DNA from: UBA9676 sp963837105
GTDB taxonomy: Bacteria > Actinomycetota > Actinomycetes > Streptosporangiales > Streptosporangiaceae
Length of the DNA stretch: 64,000 bases
Direction: 5' to 3'
Assembly (NCBI GenBank): GCA_963837105.1
Contig: CAWIMG010000026.1
Coordinates: 1 to 64,000 of the forward strand
Positions 1 to 8,823 of the stretch are shown piece after piece (within the stretch, counting starts at the first letter, position 1; every line of letters begins with the position of its first letter). A program made the translations under genes and the position numbers. The notes beneath the pieces were generated by a model. It worked only from the letters and a program-made list of their open reading frames with translations, was not told the DNA's origin and ran no database searches.

Positions 1-59
1 GCTGGCCCACCCCCGCTGGCCCGGCCGTGGCCAGCGGCCAGGCGCCAGCTAATGATCGC

Positions 60-963
60 TTAGCCGCCCGGCCGGCTGCCGTCGGTGGCCGGGGTCGCCG
101 CGTCATCGCCAGCCGTGTCCGACCTGGCCACCCCGGGCTCGGCCGCCACTTCCACGGATGGGGTGGCCGCTGGCTGTTCCCGCCGCCGCTGGCTGCGCCA
201 GAACCAGATTGCCCCGGCCACAGTCAGGATGATGGCCACGTACATGTTGAGCCGCAGCCCGAGGAAGTGCTCGGACGGGTCTACCCGCAGTGACTCCTCG
301 AAGGATGCGGAAGGCCGAGTACCCGGTCACGTACAGCGCGAACAGCCCGGGTGGCCGGATAGAGCGGTGGTGGCCGAGCCAGACCAGGAAAGCGGCCAGC
401 GCCAGGTCGAAGATCAGCTCGTACAGGAACGTAGGGTGGAACGTGGCGTTACGCGGTGTATCCCGGCGGCCGGTAACCGGCCGGGATCTCCAGCGCCCAG
501 GGCAGTGTGGTCGGCCCGCCGAACAGTTCCTTGTTGAAGTAGTTCCCGATCCGGCCGATCGCCTGGGCCACCAGCAGCGCGGGCGCGACCGCGTCGGCGA
601 ACAGGCTCACGCTCTCGCCGTGCCGCCGTAGCCGCCAGGCCCCGACCAGTGCGCCCAGCGCGATACCGCCCCAGATGCCCAGGCCGCCGTCCCAGACGGC
701 GAAGATGCCATACCAGTGGTGCGGGATGTACTTCGGGCGTGGTGAGGTCGAAGTAGATCCGGCCGCCGATGATCCCGGCCGGGACGGCCCACAGGGCCAC
801 CTCCCCGACCAGCGACGGGTCCCCCCCGGCCGCCTTCCACCGGCGCTGTGTGATCCAGGATGGCCAGCGTGATCCCGACCACATACATCAGCCCGTAGAA
901 GTGGATGAAGGCCGGCCCGATGTAGAAGCCATTGACCGTGGGGCTGGGGATGTACCTCGGCAT
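60..963 (-). pseudogene. lgt: Prolipoprotein diacylglyceryl transferase, reading frame broken by four single-base insertions
   Basis: Lgt is the inner-membrane enzyme that moves diacylglycerol from phosphatidylglycerol to the lipobox cysteine of prolipoproteins. The protein begins MPRYIPSPTVNGFYIG at 963, and typical Lgt segments follow in changing frames: RRWKAAGGDPSLVGEVALW, the GGRIYFDLTTP region, an IGRIGNYFNKELFG signature, FHPTFLYEL, and a last helix with a charged, Pro/Ala-rich tail. Each frame change is explained by one extra base, near 855, 735, 451 and 303, several in short C or G runs. Removing the four bases gives an uninterrupted protein of about 300 residues. Lgt is normally essential and the shifted frames keep perfect family sequence, so I infer assembly error or very recent damage rather than old decay. 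Family identity is certain; integrity is not. Confidence 0.85.
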
Positions 964-1014
964 AGACCTGAGGGTAGCCCGGCGTGCCGGGAGGCCGCGC
1001 ACCAGCGTGAGATC

Positions 1015-1857
1015 ATGGCCGGATGGAGGACTACCGCACGCTCGAACCGCGCCAGCTGGGACGAGCGTGCCGGGCCGCATGCCGCGTCCCCTGACTATGC
1101 GGTCGACTCATTCGCGGCCGACCCGGCCTATCTCAGCGGAGTGGTCCAGTTCGACCTGCCACTGCTCGGCGACATCAGCGGGCGGCGCGGCGTCCACCTC
1201 CAGTGCCACATCGGCACCGACACGATCTCGCTGGCCCGGCTGGGTGCGGACATGACCGGGCTGGACTTCTCCCCCGCCGCGATCGAGCAGGCACGCCGGA
1301 TCGCCGGGCTGGCCGGTGCCGGTGTCCGGTTCGTGGAGGCGGACATTTACCAGGCCGTCACGGTGCTGGGCGCCGGGGCGTTCGATCTGGTCTACACCGG
1401 GATCGGCGCACTGTGCTGGCTGCCCGACATCCGCCGGTGGGCCGCCGTGGTGGCCGGGCTGCTGCGGCCCGGCGGCCGTCTGTTCATCCGGGAGGGCCAC
1501 CCGATGCTGTGGTCGCTGGATGAGACCCGGCCCGGCGTGCTCGCGGTCGAGTATCCCTACTTCGAGCGCACGGAGCCGATGATCTTCGACGAGGACGGCA
1601 CCTACGTCCAGACCGACGCCGTATTCATCCATAACCGGACACACTCATGGAACCACGGCCTCGGTGAGATCGTCACCGCGTTGCTGGCGGAGGGGATGGA
1701 GCTGACCGGCCTGGCCGAGCACGACAGCGTCCCGTGGGACGCGCTGCCGGGGCAGATGGTGCAGATCGGCGGCGGCGAGTGGCGGCTGGCCGACCGGCCG
1801 TGGCGGCTGCCGCACAGCTATACCTTGCAGGCCGTCAAGCGGCCGGTCGCCGGATAA
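1015..1857 (+). CDS. Class I SAM-dependent methyltransferase
   Basis: A 280-residue protein with a Rossmann-type methyltransferase core. The SAM-binding motif I lies at about residues 60-72 (VHLQCHIGTDTISLARLGA), followed by the acidic loop TGLDFS and a motif II acidic stretch, RFVEADIYQA. The C-terminal half, with YPYFERTEPMIFDEDGTYV and a HSWNHGLGEIVTALL segment, resembles the small-molecule methyltransferases common in actinobacteria. The ATG at 1015 is chosen because it is the last start before the conserved WDERA segment; the open frame upstream overlaps lgt. The substrate cannot be told from sequence. It diverges from lgt across about 50 bp. Confidence 0.85.
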   Translation: MAGWRTTARSNRASWDERAGPHAASPDYAVDSFAADPAYLSGVVQFDLPLLGDISGRRGVHLQCHIGTDTISLARLGADMTGLDFSPAAIEQARRIAGLAGAGVRFVEADIYQAVTVLGAGAFDLVYTGIGALCWLPDIRRWAAVVAGLLRPGGRLFIREGHPMLWSLDETRPGVLAVEYPYFERTEPMIFDEDGTYVQTDAVFIHNRTHSWNHGLGEIVTALLAEGMELTGLAEHDSVPWDALPGQMVQIGGGEWRLADRPWRLPHSYTLQAVKRPVAG

Positions 1858-2080
1858 CCGGGATTTGTTCTTCCCATAACCGGGCCGTTGGGTCCGGGCT
1901 GGCACGATCAGCGGATAGCCACGGACCGGAAGGACGCCCGCGTGCCGCCGACCCCGCCCACCGTCACCGATCCGGTCACGGCGCCCCCGCCGGGGTCAGC
2001 GGCCGCGGCGCCGGCCGCCGGCCAGCCAGGCAGGCCGCGCCGGCGGCCGGGTCCTGGCGGCCGGTGCGGCCGCGCTTACC

Positions 2081-3298
2081 GTGGCAGTGGCGGCCTATGC
2101 CGCCAATCTGCTCAGCCACCCGCGGGCCGGCATCCTGAGCTGGCTGGACCTGCGGTTCTACCTGGCAGCCGGGCAGGTGGCCCGGCACGCACCGGCCGCG
2201 CTCTACCACTGGCAGTACCGGCCTGGCATGCGGTTCACCTACCCGCCGTTCTCTGCGCTTGTGTTCAGCTGGCTGGCAGTGGTCCCGTGGAACCTCCTGG
2301 CCTGGGCCATGACCGTGGCCAGCGCGCTCGCCCTGGGACTGACGGTCTGGCTGACCTTCGGCGGGCTGGGCTGGACGGGGCGGCGCCGGGCCGGGGCGGC
2401 GCTGGCGGTGACCGCCGCCGCCTTCTGGATCGAGCCGGTGCAGCGGGCACTGCACTGGGGCCAGGTCGACCTGCTGCTGATGGCCCTGGTGGTCTGGGAT
2501 CTGTGCCAGCCGGGCCAGCGCCGCTGGCAGGGTGCCGGGATCGGGCTGGCCGCAGCGGTCAAGCTGGTGCCGCTGATCTTCATTCCGTACCTGCTGCTCA
2601 CCCGGCGCCCCCGGCAAGCTGCGGTGGCGCTGGCCACCTTCCTGGCCCTGGCCGGGGTGGGCTTCCTGGCCTTGCCGGCCGCGTCCGGGCAATGGTGGTT
2701 CGGCGGGCTGTGGCTGCACGTGGGCCGGCTTGGGTTCGCCGGGTCGGTGGCGAACCAGTCGCTGCTCGGTTATCTCATCCGTGACACCGGCAGTATCGCC
2801 GCGGCAACCCCCTGGTGGCTGGCCATCGCCGGGCTGGTGGGCGTCACCGGGCTGGAAGCCGCGGTCCGCTGGCACCGCCGTGGCTGGCCGGTGCACGGCT
2901 GGCTCACCTGCGCCCTGACTGGGCTGCTCATCTGCCCGGTCAGCTGGGACCACCACTGGGTGTGGCTGGTACCCGCGCTTGCGGTACTGGCCGATGGTGC
3001 GCTTGGCGGCCGGGTCCGGGCTACCTGGGCCCGCTGGGCCTGCGGGGCCGCGGCGGCCGGGCTGGCCATCGTGGCGGGCGCCTGGCCGGCCGGCTGGCCG
3101 CCCCCCGCCGGGCAGCCGTGGGGCCTGATCTGGACCGCGCCCTTCACCCCCGGTGTGACCGGCCCGCACCCGGAGTACCACTGGCATGGGGCCGCGCTGG
3201 TGGCGGGGAATCTCTACCTGCTGGCCGGGCTGGCACTGCTGGCCGGCCTGACCGTGCTGGCCCTCCGGTCGCCCCCCGCCGTGCGCAACGAGGGGTGA
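2081..3298 (+). CDS. GT87 (DUF2029) polyprenol-phosphate-mannose mannosyltransferase, integral membrane
   Basis: A 405-residue polytopic membrane protein of the GT-C fold. A conserved acidic loop follows the first helix (SWLDLRFYLAAGQVARH), then YRPGMRFTYPPFSALVF, a hallmark of GT87/DUF2029 enzymes such as the mycobacterial mannosyltransferase PimE. About ten hydrophobic segments follow. Family members use polyprenyl-phosphate-mannose to extend phosphatidylinositol mannosides or related glycolipids on the outer face of the membrane. The first helix begins before the GTG at 2081. A GTG at 1942 has a good ribosome site (ggaagga) but reads in the next frame, so the true start may be 1942 with a one-base insertion near 2045-2050. 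The acceptor is unknown. Confidence 0.8.
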   Translation: MAVAAYAANLLSHPRAGILSWLDLRFYLAAGQVARHAPAALYHWQYRPGMRFTYPPFSALVFSWLAVVPWNLLAWAMTVASALALGLTVWLTFGGLGWTGRRRAGAALAVTAAAFWIEPVQRALHWGQVDLLLMALVVWDLCQPGQRRWQGAGIGLAAAVKLVPLIFIPYLLLTRRPRQAAVALATFLALAGVGFLALPAASGQWWFGGLWLHVGRLGFAGSVANQSLLGYLIRDTGSIAAATPWWLAIAGLVGVTGLEAAVRWHRRGWPVHGWLTCALTGLLICPVSWDHHWVWLVPALAVLADGALGGRVRATWARWACGAAAAGLAIVAGAWPAGWPPPAGQPWGLIWTAPFTPGVTGPHPEYHWHGAALVAGNLYLLAGLALLAGLTVLALRSPPAVRNEG

Positions 3299-3320
3299 GC
3301 AGAGCCGATCGTCTATCGGC

Positions 3321-3326
3321 TACGGT
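3321..3326 (+). promoter_or_regulatory. Candidate -10 hexamer of a leaderless promoter
   Basis: TACGGT lies seven bases before the ATG at 3334, and no ribosome site is visible between them. This geometry fits an actinobacterial leaderless transcript whose first base is the start codon. Inference from spacing only. Confidence 0.4.
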
Positions 3327-3333
3327 CGGGCGT

Positions 3334-3681
3334 ATGTCTAACACGAAGCTCCTGGCTGACGGCAACCAGATGACAGTTGACGAGAACGCGTCCGAACTCG
3401 CGCAGCTGGACTTGTCCGCCTACCGCACCATCCGGCTATCGATCGGCAATTGGGCGAACAGCCCCGCGCCGGTGGTCATCGCTGTCTCGCATGTTGACGA
3501 GCCGGGCACGATCAACGCCAACTTCATTACCGAGCTTGACTCTTTCACCGTCCCGCCGGGCGGATCGGTCAGCAGGGCATACGAGGTGCCGGGTGAGGTG
3601 GTGTCGTTTCTGGCCAGGCCGGAACACCCCCCGTTCGCTGGCATCGAGATCGACTTCACGGTCTACGGCCGGGCCGACTGA
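3334..3681 (+). CDS. Small conserved-looking protein of unknown function, 115 aa
   Basis: A soluble, acidic 115-residue protein with no signal peptide, membrane segment or cysteine. It is not recognised. The sequence alternates short hydrophobic strands (IRLSIGNWA, VVIAVSHVD, VSFLARPEH, GIEIDFTVYG) and looks all-beta, like a small sandwich domain. Codon use matches its neighbours, so I treat it as a real gene. It starts just downstream of a plausible -10 box and appears to be monocistronic: GT87 ends 35 bp upstream and the lipoprotein gene starts 185 bp downstream. Confidence 0.65.
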   Translation: MSNTKLLADGNQMTVDENASELAQLDLSAYRTIRLSIGNWANSPAPVVIAVSHVDEPGTINANFITELDSFTVPPGGSVSRAYEVPGEVVSFLARPEHPPFAGIEIDFTVYGRAD

Positions 3682-3830
3682 GGTAACGCGTTCCACCCGG
3701 TCACATGCAGGGGAACGGCGCTGCGGCGGACGTGGTGGCCTTGCCTGAGCAGGACCGAGCATTGGCCTGAATTTGAGATTGTGGCCCGTTTTTCGTCATG
3801 GATCGTTCACCTGCACGTTGAACTCCGCTG

Positions 3831-3899
3831 CTGCGTACGTCACTTGGATCGCATACAAACCGCTATGTGAAAATCTTCAATCTGCGTACGTTCACTTGG
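3831..3899 (+). repeat. Near-perfect 17/18-bp direct repeat flanking a start codon
   Basis: The sequence CTGCGTACGTCACTTGG at 3831-3847 recurs at 3882-3899 with one extra T (CTGCGTACGTTCACTTGG). The second copy lies inside the signal-peptide codons of the lipoprotein gene that starts at 3867, and the first lies in its 5' region. Possible origins are a short local duplication or a pair of protein-binding sites. Confidence 0.6.
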
Positions 3900-5039
3900 C
3901 TGGGTGCCGCTGTCGTCGTGGCGGGAGTGCTGGGCATGGCCGGATGCTCCAGTTCCAGTTCCACTAGCTCGAGCCCCAGCCCGAGCGCCAGCGCCGCGAA
4001 CGGCACGCTTACCGTTAAGCAGATCGTCTTTGGCTCAACGCTGAAGCACAGCTTCCAGCCGAACGGCACAGGCACCGCGATAACGGCGTCCCTGAGCCAG
4101 CCGGACGACATCGTGCCGTTTGGCGGGAATATCTACGTCGGGTTCCAGAACGGCGTCGGCCCGCAGGGAGAGGCGGCCCCCTCCGGCAACCTGGATAGCA
4201 CCCTGGTCGAGTTCACACCTTCCGGTCACGTCGTGAAGCAGTGGGACCTGACCGGCAAGATCGACGGGATGGGCGCCGACCCGGCGGCCAACCAGGTCAT
4301 CGTGACGGTCAACGAGGACTCGAAGTCCAGCCTGTATACGGTTTCCGGCGGGACCGTCACCCACTACACCTACTCCCCGTCGCCGCTGCCGCATCTGGGC
4401 GGCACCGACTCCGTCTCGGTCTACCAGGGGAAGATCCTGATCGCCGCGTCCGCGCCCGGCACTGGCGGCAAGGCGCCGAAGAACGCGCCGGCGGTGTACG
4501 TGGTCACGCTGAGCAGCGGGACCGCCACGGCCGCCCCGTTCTTCGCTATCAACGCGACGGCGACCGCGGCAAACGGTTCGAACTCGGGAAGCAAGGTCAC
4601 ACTCGCGCTCACGGACCCGGACTCGACCGAGATCGTCCCATCAAGCTCGCCGTCGTTCGCCGGGGACTTCATGCTGAACTCCCAGGGCGACCTGCAACTG
4701 ATCTTCTCCGATGCCAGCGGCACGAACCTGAAGGTGCTGAAGCTCTCTCAGGCGGTCGACGACAGCGCCTGGGCGACCTCGGCCAGCGGCACGCTGTACA
4801 CGACGGACGCCAGTGCCAACACGGTCGATGCCATCACGGGCACGTTCAAGCCGGGGACCATGTACACCGCGGTGACCCCATGTAACGCCAACAGCGCCCC
4901 GGCCGTCTGCCCCGCCCCCTCACCTTCCCCCTACGGGAACAACTACCTGGGCACGATCGACCTGACGAGCGGCGCGGTCAGCAAGGTCACCACCGTCATC
5001 GGGCCAGTCATCCCCAAGGGCATGATCTTCGTCCCCTAA
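3867..5039 (+). CDS. Secreted lipoprotein, possible beta-propeller, unknown function
   Basis: A 390-residue protein with a typical lipoprotein signal: a basic start (VKIFNLRTF), a hydrophobic core and the lipobox LGMAGC, with Cys near residue 27, followed by a Ser/Pro linker. The mature part is rich in Gly, Ser, Thr and Asp. Repeating strand-like blocks (LVEFTPSGHVVKQWDLTGKIDGMG, split by short turns, then NQVIVTVNEDSKSSLYTV and DFMLNSQGDLQLIFSD) resemble NHL or SMP-30-like beta-propellers, as in extracellular sensor or sugar-lactone-binding proteins. I do not recognise the family. GTG 3867 is the only start giving a complete signal peptide. The gene ends against a strong hairpin shared with the convergent mobA. 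Confidence 0.8.
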   Translation: MKIFNLRTFTWLGAAVVVAGVLGMAGCSSSSSTSSSPSPSASAANGTLTVKQIVFGSTLKHSFQPNGTGTAITASLSQPDDIVPFGGNIYVGFQNGVGPQGEAAPSGNLDSTLVEFTPSGHVVKQWDLTGKIDGMGADPAANQVIVTVNEDSKSSLYTVSGGTVTHYTYSPSPLPHLGGTDSVSVYQGKILIAASAPGTGGKAPKNAPAVYVVTLSSGTATAAPFFAINATATAANGSNSGSKVTLALTDPDSTEIVPSSSPSFAGDFMLNSQGDLQLIFSDASGTNLKVLKLSQAVDDSAWATSASGTLYTTDASANTVDAITGTFKPGTMYTAVTPCNANSAPAVCPAPSPSPYGNNYLGTIDLTSGAVSKVTTVIGPVIPKGMIFVP

Positions 5040-5046
5040 CTGCTAC

Positions 5047-5098
5047 GACCCAGCCCGGCGGGGCTGCCAGCACAGGGGCGGCCCCGCTGGCCTGGGTC
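5047..5098. terminator. Imperfect long hairpin between convergent genes
   Basis: The arms, about 17 bp each with two mismatches, are ACCCAGCCCGGCGGGGC on the left and GCCCCGCTGGCCTGGGT on the right. The hairpin fills the 57-bp gap between the stops of the lipoprotein gene and mobA. It probably acts as a terminator in both directions; no U-tract is visible. Confidence 0.6.
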
Positions 5099-5940
5099 AG
5101 CCACCCAGGCCGGCGGACAGGAAGAACACCACGTCGCCCGCGACCAGGGGGACCTCACCGTCCCGGGTGACCTGGCCCCCGTTCAGCGCCGCCACCACCT
5201 GCCCGGCCATCGCCAGCCCGGCCGCCGCCGCCGCTTCCGCGACCGTGGCGGCCCGCACCGGCTCCGGGCCCGGCTGCCCGTCCACCGGCGGCCCGAGCCG
5301 CTGCACGGTCACCTCCGGCGCCGGCCGCTCCCGGGCAACCGCATAGTCGCCCGGCTCGTTGACGTTCAGCAGCGACGCAAGTTCGGGGTCGAACGCCGCC
5401 AGCACCGGATCGGACAGCAGCGCCTCCTCGTCCATCCGCTCGACCACGCACTCCCCGAACAGGAACGCCGGCCGCAGCCGCTCCTGCTCAACCAGTCGCT
5501 CCGCCACCGCCGCCAGCGTCACCCGGTAAGCGGCAGCCAAAGGCTGCGGATACCCCCGCGCCACCGGCAGTCCCACATCGATGCCATCCCGTACCGCGGC
5601 CAGCACCCGCCGCACGAACGCGGGATGCAGGAACGGCAGATCGGTCGCGCTCACGAACGCCACCTCGGCCCGCCCGGCCAGCGCCGCCAGCCCGGCCGCG
5701 ATCCCCTGGACCGGCCCCTTCCCCTCGCCGCGGATCCTGCACGACTTCCACTCCCCCAGGCAGCAGCGGCAGTTCCTGCCCCGGCGCCCTGACCACCACC
5801 ACCGGCCCATCAACAACCCGCGCGATAACACCCACCGTCCGCCGCAACAAGGTCGACCCATGCCACTCCAGCGCCGCCTTAGGCGACCCCATCCGCGACG
5901 ATCGCCCCCCAGCCAGCACGACTCCCGCGCTTCGCGACAT
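5097..5940 (-). pseudogene. mobA: MobA-like molybdenum cofactor nucleotidyltransferase fused to a MoaD/ThiS-like domain (one frameshift)
   Basis: The N-terminal part has the MobA nucleotide-binding signature GVVLAGGRSSRMGSPKAALE, then, in the next frame, GEGKGPVQGIAAGL and FVSATDLPFLHP, the metal/NTP-binding aspartate region. MobA transfers GMP from GTP to molybdopterin. The last 75 or so residues form a ubiquitin-like MoaD/ThiS module (VTVQRLGPPV, MAGQVVAALNGGQV, LVAGDVVFFLSAGLGG) ending in the Gly-Gly tail that MoaD uses as a thiocarboxylate. The frames join if one base is removed near 5728-5733, which restores DPREGKGP. No other molybdopterin gene lies nearby. The gene has its own start and faces the lipoprotein gene. 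Confidence 0.75.
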
Positions 5941-6047
5941 AACCCCGATCGTATGAGTTGGCCAGCAGGCCGGGCGGAGCCAGCGTCAGCGTCATCTGCC
6001 CCGCGCCCAGGCGGCAGGCGGCAGGCTTCAGCCGCCCCGCCTCTGCC

Positions 6048-6950
6048 TCAGGCCACAGCCGGATCCAGCATCCCCCGCCGCCTGCGGATCGACAGGTCGA
6101 TCCGGATGAAGATCGCGTCCACCACGATCCCGATCACCAGGATCACGATGATGATCGAGATGGCCCCGGTCATGTCAGCCTGGTCCTGGTAGTTCGACAG
6201 CAGCACGCCGATCGACGGCTGGCCGAGGATGATCACGAGCAGTTCGCCCGCCATCAGGCTGCGCCAGGCGAACGCCCAGCCCTGCTTGAGCCCGGCCACG
6301 AACGAGGGCAGCGAGGCGGGCAGGATCAGGTGCCGGTACATGGCGATCCGGCCCAGCCCCATGGTGCGGCCCGCGCGCAGCAGCAGTGGCGGGGTGTAGT
6401 CCACCCCGGCGATCAGCCCGTTGGCGATGGAGGGGGCGGCACCCAGCACCATGACGAACAGGATGGCCTGGGTGTTAACGCCGAACAGGATGATCGCGAA
6501 CGGGAACCAGGCGATCGACGGCATGGTCTGCAGGGCCGTGATCATCGAGCCGACCGCTGCCCGCAGCGGCTTGATCCGGGACACCAGCGCCCCGACGATC
6601 ACCCCGAGGATCAGGGCGAGCCCGAACCCGAGCACCGCGCGGTACAAGGTGATGCCGATGGCATGCCATAGCAGCACGGTATGCAGCTGCGACCACAGGC
6701 TGGAAAAGACGGCGGCCGGTGCCGGTATCAGGTAGTGCTTCCAGCCGCTGAGGTAGACCAGCTCCCAGATGGCGATCACGATCGCGATCGCCAGCAGCTT
6801 GGGCCATACCGCACCCCACACGCTTCTGGCCCGGCGGCAGGCCGGCCGCAGTTCCAGGCTGTCCAGCCCGGTCAGCGCCGCCGCCTCATTGCCTGGCGCT
6901 ATCGCCGTCTCCGCGAAGGTGCGCAGATCGGCTCCGGGGTCAGTGGCCAT
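6048..6950 (-). CDS. ssuC: Aliphatic sulfonate-type ABC transporter permease
   Basis: A 300-residue inner-membrane subunit of the SsuC/TauC class of the BPD_transp_1 family. It has six predicted helices after a roughly 40-residue cytosolic N-terminus, and the cytoplasmic coupling motif is visible in the LQTMPSIAWFPFAIILFG and APSIANGLIAGVD segments. It overlaps ssuB by 11 bp (ATG inside the last codons of ssuB), so the two are translationally coupled. With ssuA and ssuB it forms an importer; substrate by family is alkanesulfonate, taurine or a similar organosulfur acid, though nitrate/bicarbonate systems share the architecture. Confidence 0.85.
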   Translation of the reverse strand: MATDPGADLRTFAETAIAPGNEAAALTGLDSLELRPACRRARSVWGAVWPKLLAIAIVIAIWELVYLSGWKHYLIPAPAAVFSSLWSQLHTVLLWHAIGITLYRAVLGFGLALILGVIVGALVSRIKPLRAAVGSMITALQTMPSIAWFPFAIILFGVNTQAILFVMVLGAAPSIANGLIAGVDYTPPLLLRAGRTMGLGRIAMYRHLILPASLPSFVAGLKQGWAFAWRSLMAGELLVIILGQPSIGVLLSNYQDQADMTGAISIIIVILVIGIVVDAIFIRIDLSIRRRRGMLDPAVA

Positions 6951-7776
6951 GGCGGGTCATCTCCTCACGTAGCTGGTCGGTGATGGCGGCGGCCAGCGTG
7001 GCGACCTCCGGTGAGTCGATCCGGCGTGGATGGCGGATCGGCACCCCGAATTCGCCGATGACCCGGCCGGGCCGGCTGCTGAGCACGATCACCCGGTCCC
7101 CCAGCCGGACCGCCTCCCGCACGTTGTGCGTGACGAACAGCACCGTGAGGTCGCGCTCGGCCCGGATCCGGTCGAGTTCGTCGTGCAGGAGGTCGCGGGT
7201 CATCGCATCCAGCGCCCCGAACGGCTCGTCCATCAGCAAGATCTCGGCATCCTGAGCCAGCGACCGGGCCAGCGCGGCCCGCTGCCGCATGCCGCCGGAC
7301 AGCTCATGCGGCCGCTGGCCGGCGAAGCCGCCCAGCCGCACCAGTTCCAGCAGCTCGGTTGCCCGGCGGCGGCGCTCGTCCCGGGCCACCCCGCTGGCCT
7401 GCAGCGCCAGTTCGACGTTGCGGCTGACGGTCAGCCAGGGGAACAGGGCCGGCTCCTGGAACATGAGCGCGACCCGGTGGCCACCGGTGGAAATCTCGCC
7501 GGAGGTGGCGGCGTCCAGGCCGGCCACCAGGTTGAGCAGGGTGCTCTTGCCGCAGCCGGAGGCGCCGATGAGGCAGACGAACTCGCCCGGCGCGACCTCG
7601 AGCGAGAGCCGGTCCAGGGCCAGCAGCGCGGAGCTGCCGCGGCCGAAGACCTTGGAGACCTCCCGGACCCCGATCGCGGCGGCCTGCCCGCTGCCGTTCA
7701 TACCTGGATACAAACGGGCTGACGCCCCCGGGGCAAGTCCCGGGGGCGCAGCACCGTTGGGGTGAGCGATGCTCAT
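6940..7776 (-). CDS. ssuB: Sulfonate/nitrate-type ABC transporter ATP-binding protein
   Basis: A 278-residue ATPase that powers the ssuABC importer. Visible motifs are Walker A GASGCGKST, Q-loop MFQEPALFPWL, signature LSGGMRQRAALARSL, Walker B ILLMDEPFGALD and the H-loop FVTHNVREA. These are typical of SsuB/TauB/NrtD proteins. The ATG at 7776 overlaps the ssuA stop by four bases (ATGA) and adds a roughly 25-residue unstructured leader. An internal ATG at about 7701 (MNGSGQAAAIGV) would give the usual family length and is an alternative start. Confidence 0.88.
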   Translation of the reverse strand: MSIAHPNGAAPPGLAPGASARLYPGMNGSGQAAAIGVREVSKVFGRGSSALLALDRLSLEVAPGEFVCLIGASGCGKSTLLNLVAGLDAATSGEISTGGHRVALMFQEPALFPWLTVSRNVELALQASGVARDERRRRATELLELVRLGGFAGQRPHELSGGMRQRAALARSLAQDAEILLMDEPFGALDAMTRDLLHDELDRIRAERDLTVLFVTHNVREAVRLGDRVIVLSSRPGRVIGEFGVPIRHPRRIDSPEVATLAAAITDQLREEMTRHGH

Positions 7777-8810
7777 GAGCTCACCTGTGGCTGCCCATCC
7801 GCCTTCAGCAAGGCGTTGAGCGGCCCCAGATCGTAGATGCCGGCCAGGCTGACTGGTTTCAGCAGGCCGACCGCCACAGCATGCTGGGCGTCGGTGGCCA
7901 GCGACGATGCGACCGGGTCGTTGGTGAAGGTGATGTACTTCAGCGAATCGGTCAGCACGGTGCTGGACAGTCCCTTGCCGAGCAGCGTGGTCAGCTCGCC
8001 GTTGGCCGCCTGGGCCGCCGCGGACGGGCTGGCGTTGATGTAGCTGTTGGCCTGGATCTGCCCCTTGAGCAGCCCGTTGACGGCGCTCGGGTGCGCCTTC
8101 AGGAAGGACTGGGTGACCACCAGGTTGGTGGTCACGAACTGGCCGCCGGGCCACAGGCTGGCCTCGTTCACCAGCCGGGTCCCGCCGTCGAGCACCATCT
8201 CGGTCGCGTACGGCTCCGGCTCCCAGCCGCCGTCGATCTGGCCCGACTTGAACTCCAGCACCGCGGCCGAGTTCGGCTTGATGGGCTTGATAGCGACGTC
8301 ACCGCCACCGGTCGGGGTGGTGGTCAGCCCGTGCTGCTTGAGCCAGTAGCGGGCCGCTACATCCTGGGTGTTGCCCAGCGACGGGGTGGCCAGCGACTTG
8401 CCCTTGAGCTGGCCCGGGCTGGTGATGCCGGACTTGACCACCAGCGAGGCGCCGCCAGAGGCGGCCCCGGAGATGATCTTGATGGCGGTGCCGTTCGACT
8501 TCTGCCAGGCGTTGATGGCCGGGTTGGGGCCGACATAGGCGGCGTCCAGCTGGCCAGCCAGCAGCGCGGTGGTCTCCTCCGTGCCCGAGCTGAACACGGT
8601 CGTCTTCAGCGTGACGTTCTTGCCCAGGTCCTTGGTGAAGTAGCCCTTCGCCAGCCCGACCAGGGCCGGCTCATGGGTGATGTTGGCCAGGAACCCCAGC
8701 CGCAGCACCACCGGCGCGCTCCCTGATCCCGCCGCCGACGCCTGCGAGCTGCATCCCGCCGCCAGCAGTGCGACCGCCGCTATGCCTACCGCAAGAAGCC
8801 TCTTGCGCAT
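7773..8810 (-). CDS. ssuA: Sulfonate-type ABC transporter substrate-binding lipoprotein
   Basis: A 345-residue periplasmic-type binding protein tethered by lipid: signal MRKRLLAVGIAAVALLAAGC with the lipobox cysteine at residue 20. The body matches the SsuA/TauA (NMT1-like) fold: LRLGFLANITHEPALVGLAKG near the N-terminus (read as two strands), AAYVGPNPAINAW and GGWEPEPYATEMV. First gene of a three-gene operon with a clear ribosome site (ggaaaggtgg) before the ATG. A near-palindrome sits just upstream. The ligand is not certain from sequence; an APS reductase elsewhere in the window supports a sulfur role only weakly. Confidence 0.87.
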   Translation of the reverse strand: MRKRLLAVGIAAVALLAAGCSSQASAAGSGSAPVVLRLGFLANITHEPALVGLAKGYFTKDLGKNVTLKTTVFSSGTEETTALLAGQLDAAYVGPNPAINAWQKSNGTAIKIISGAASGGASLVVKSGITSPGQLKGKSLATPSLGNTQDVAARYWLKQHGLTTTPTGGGDVAIKPIKPNSAAVLEFKSGQIDGGWEPEPYATEMVLDGGTRLVNEASLWPGGQFVTTNLVVTQSFLKAHPSAVNGLLKGQIQANSYINASPSAAAQAANGELTTLLGKGLSSTVLTDSLKYITFTNDPVASSLATDAQHAVAVGLLKPVSLAGIYDLGPLNALLKADGQPQVSS

Positions 8811-8823
8811 CTATTCCACCTTT

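Noticed and set aside
1976..3187. Minus-strand 403-codon frame over the GT87 gene
   Set aside because: No domain logic, Arg/Pro/Gly dominated; the opposite strand carries the membrane glycosyltransferase.
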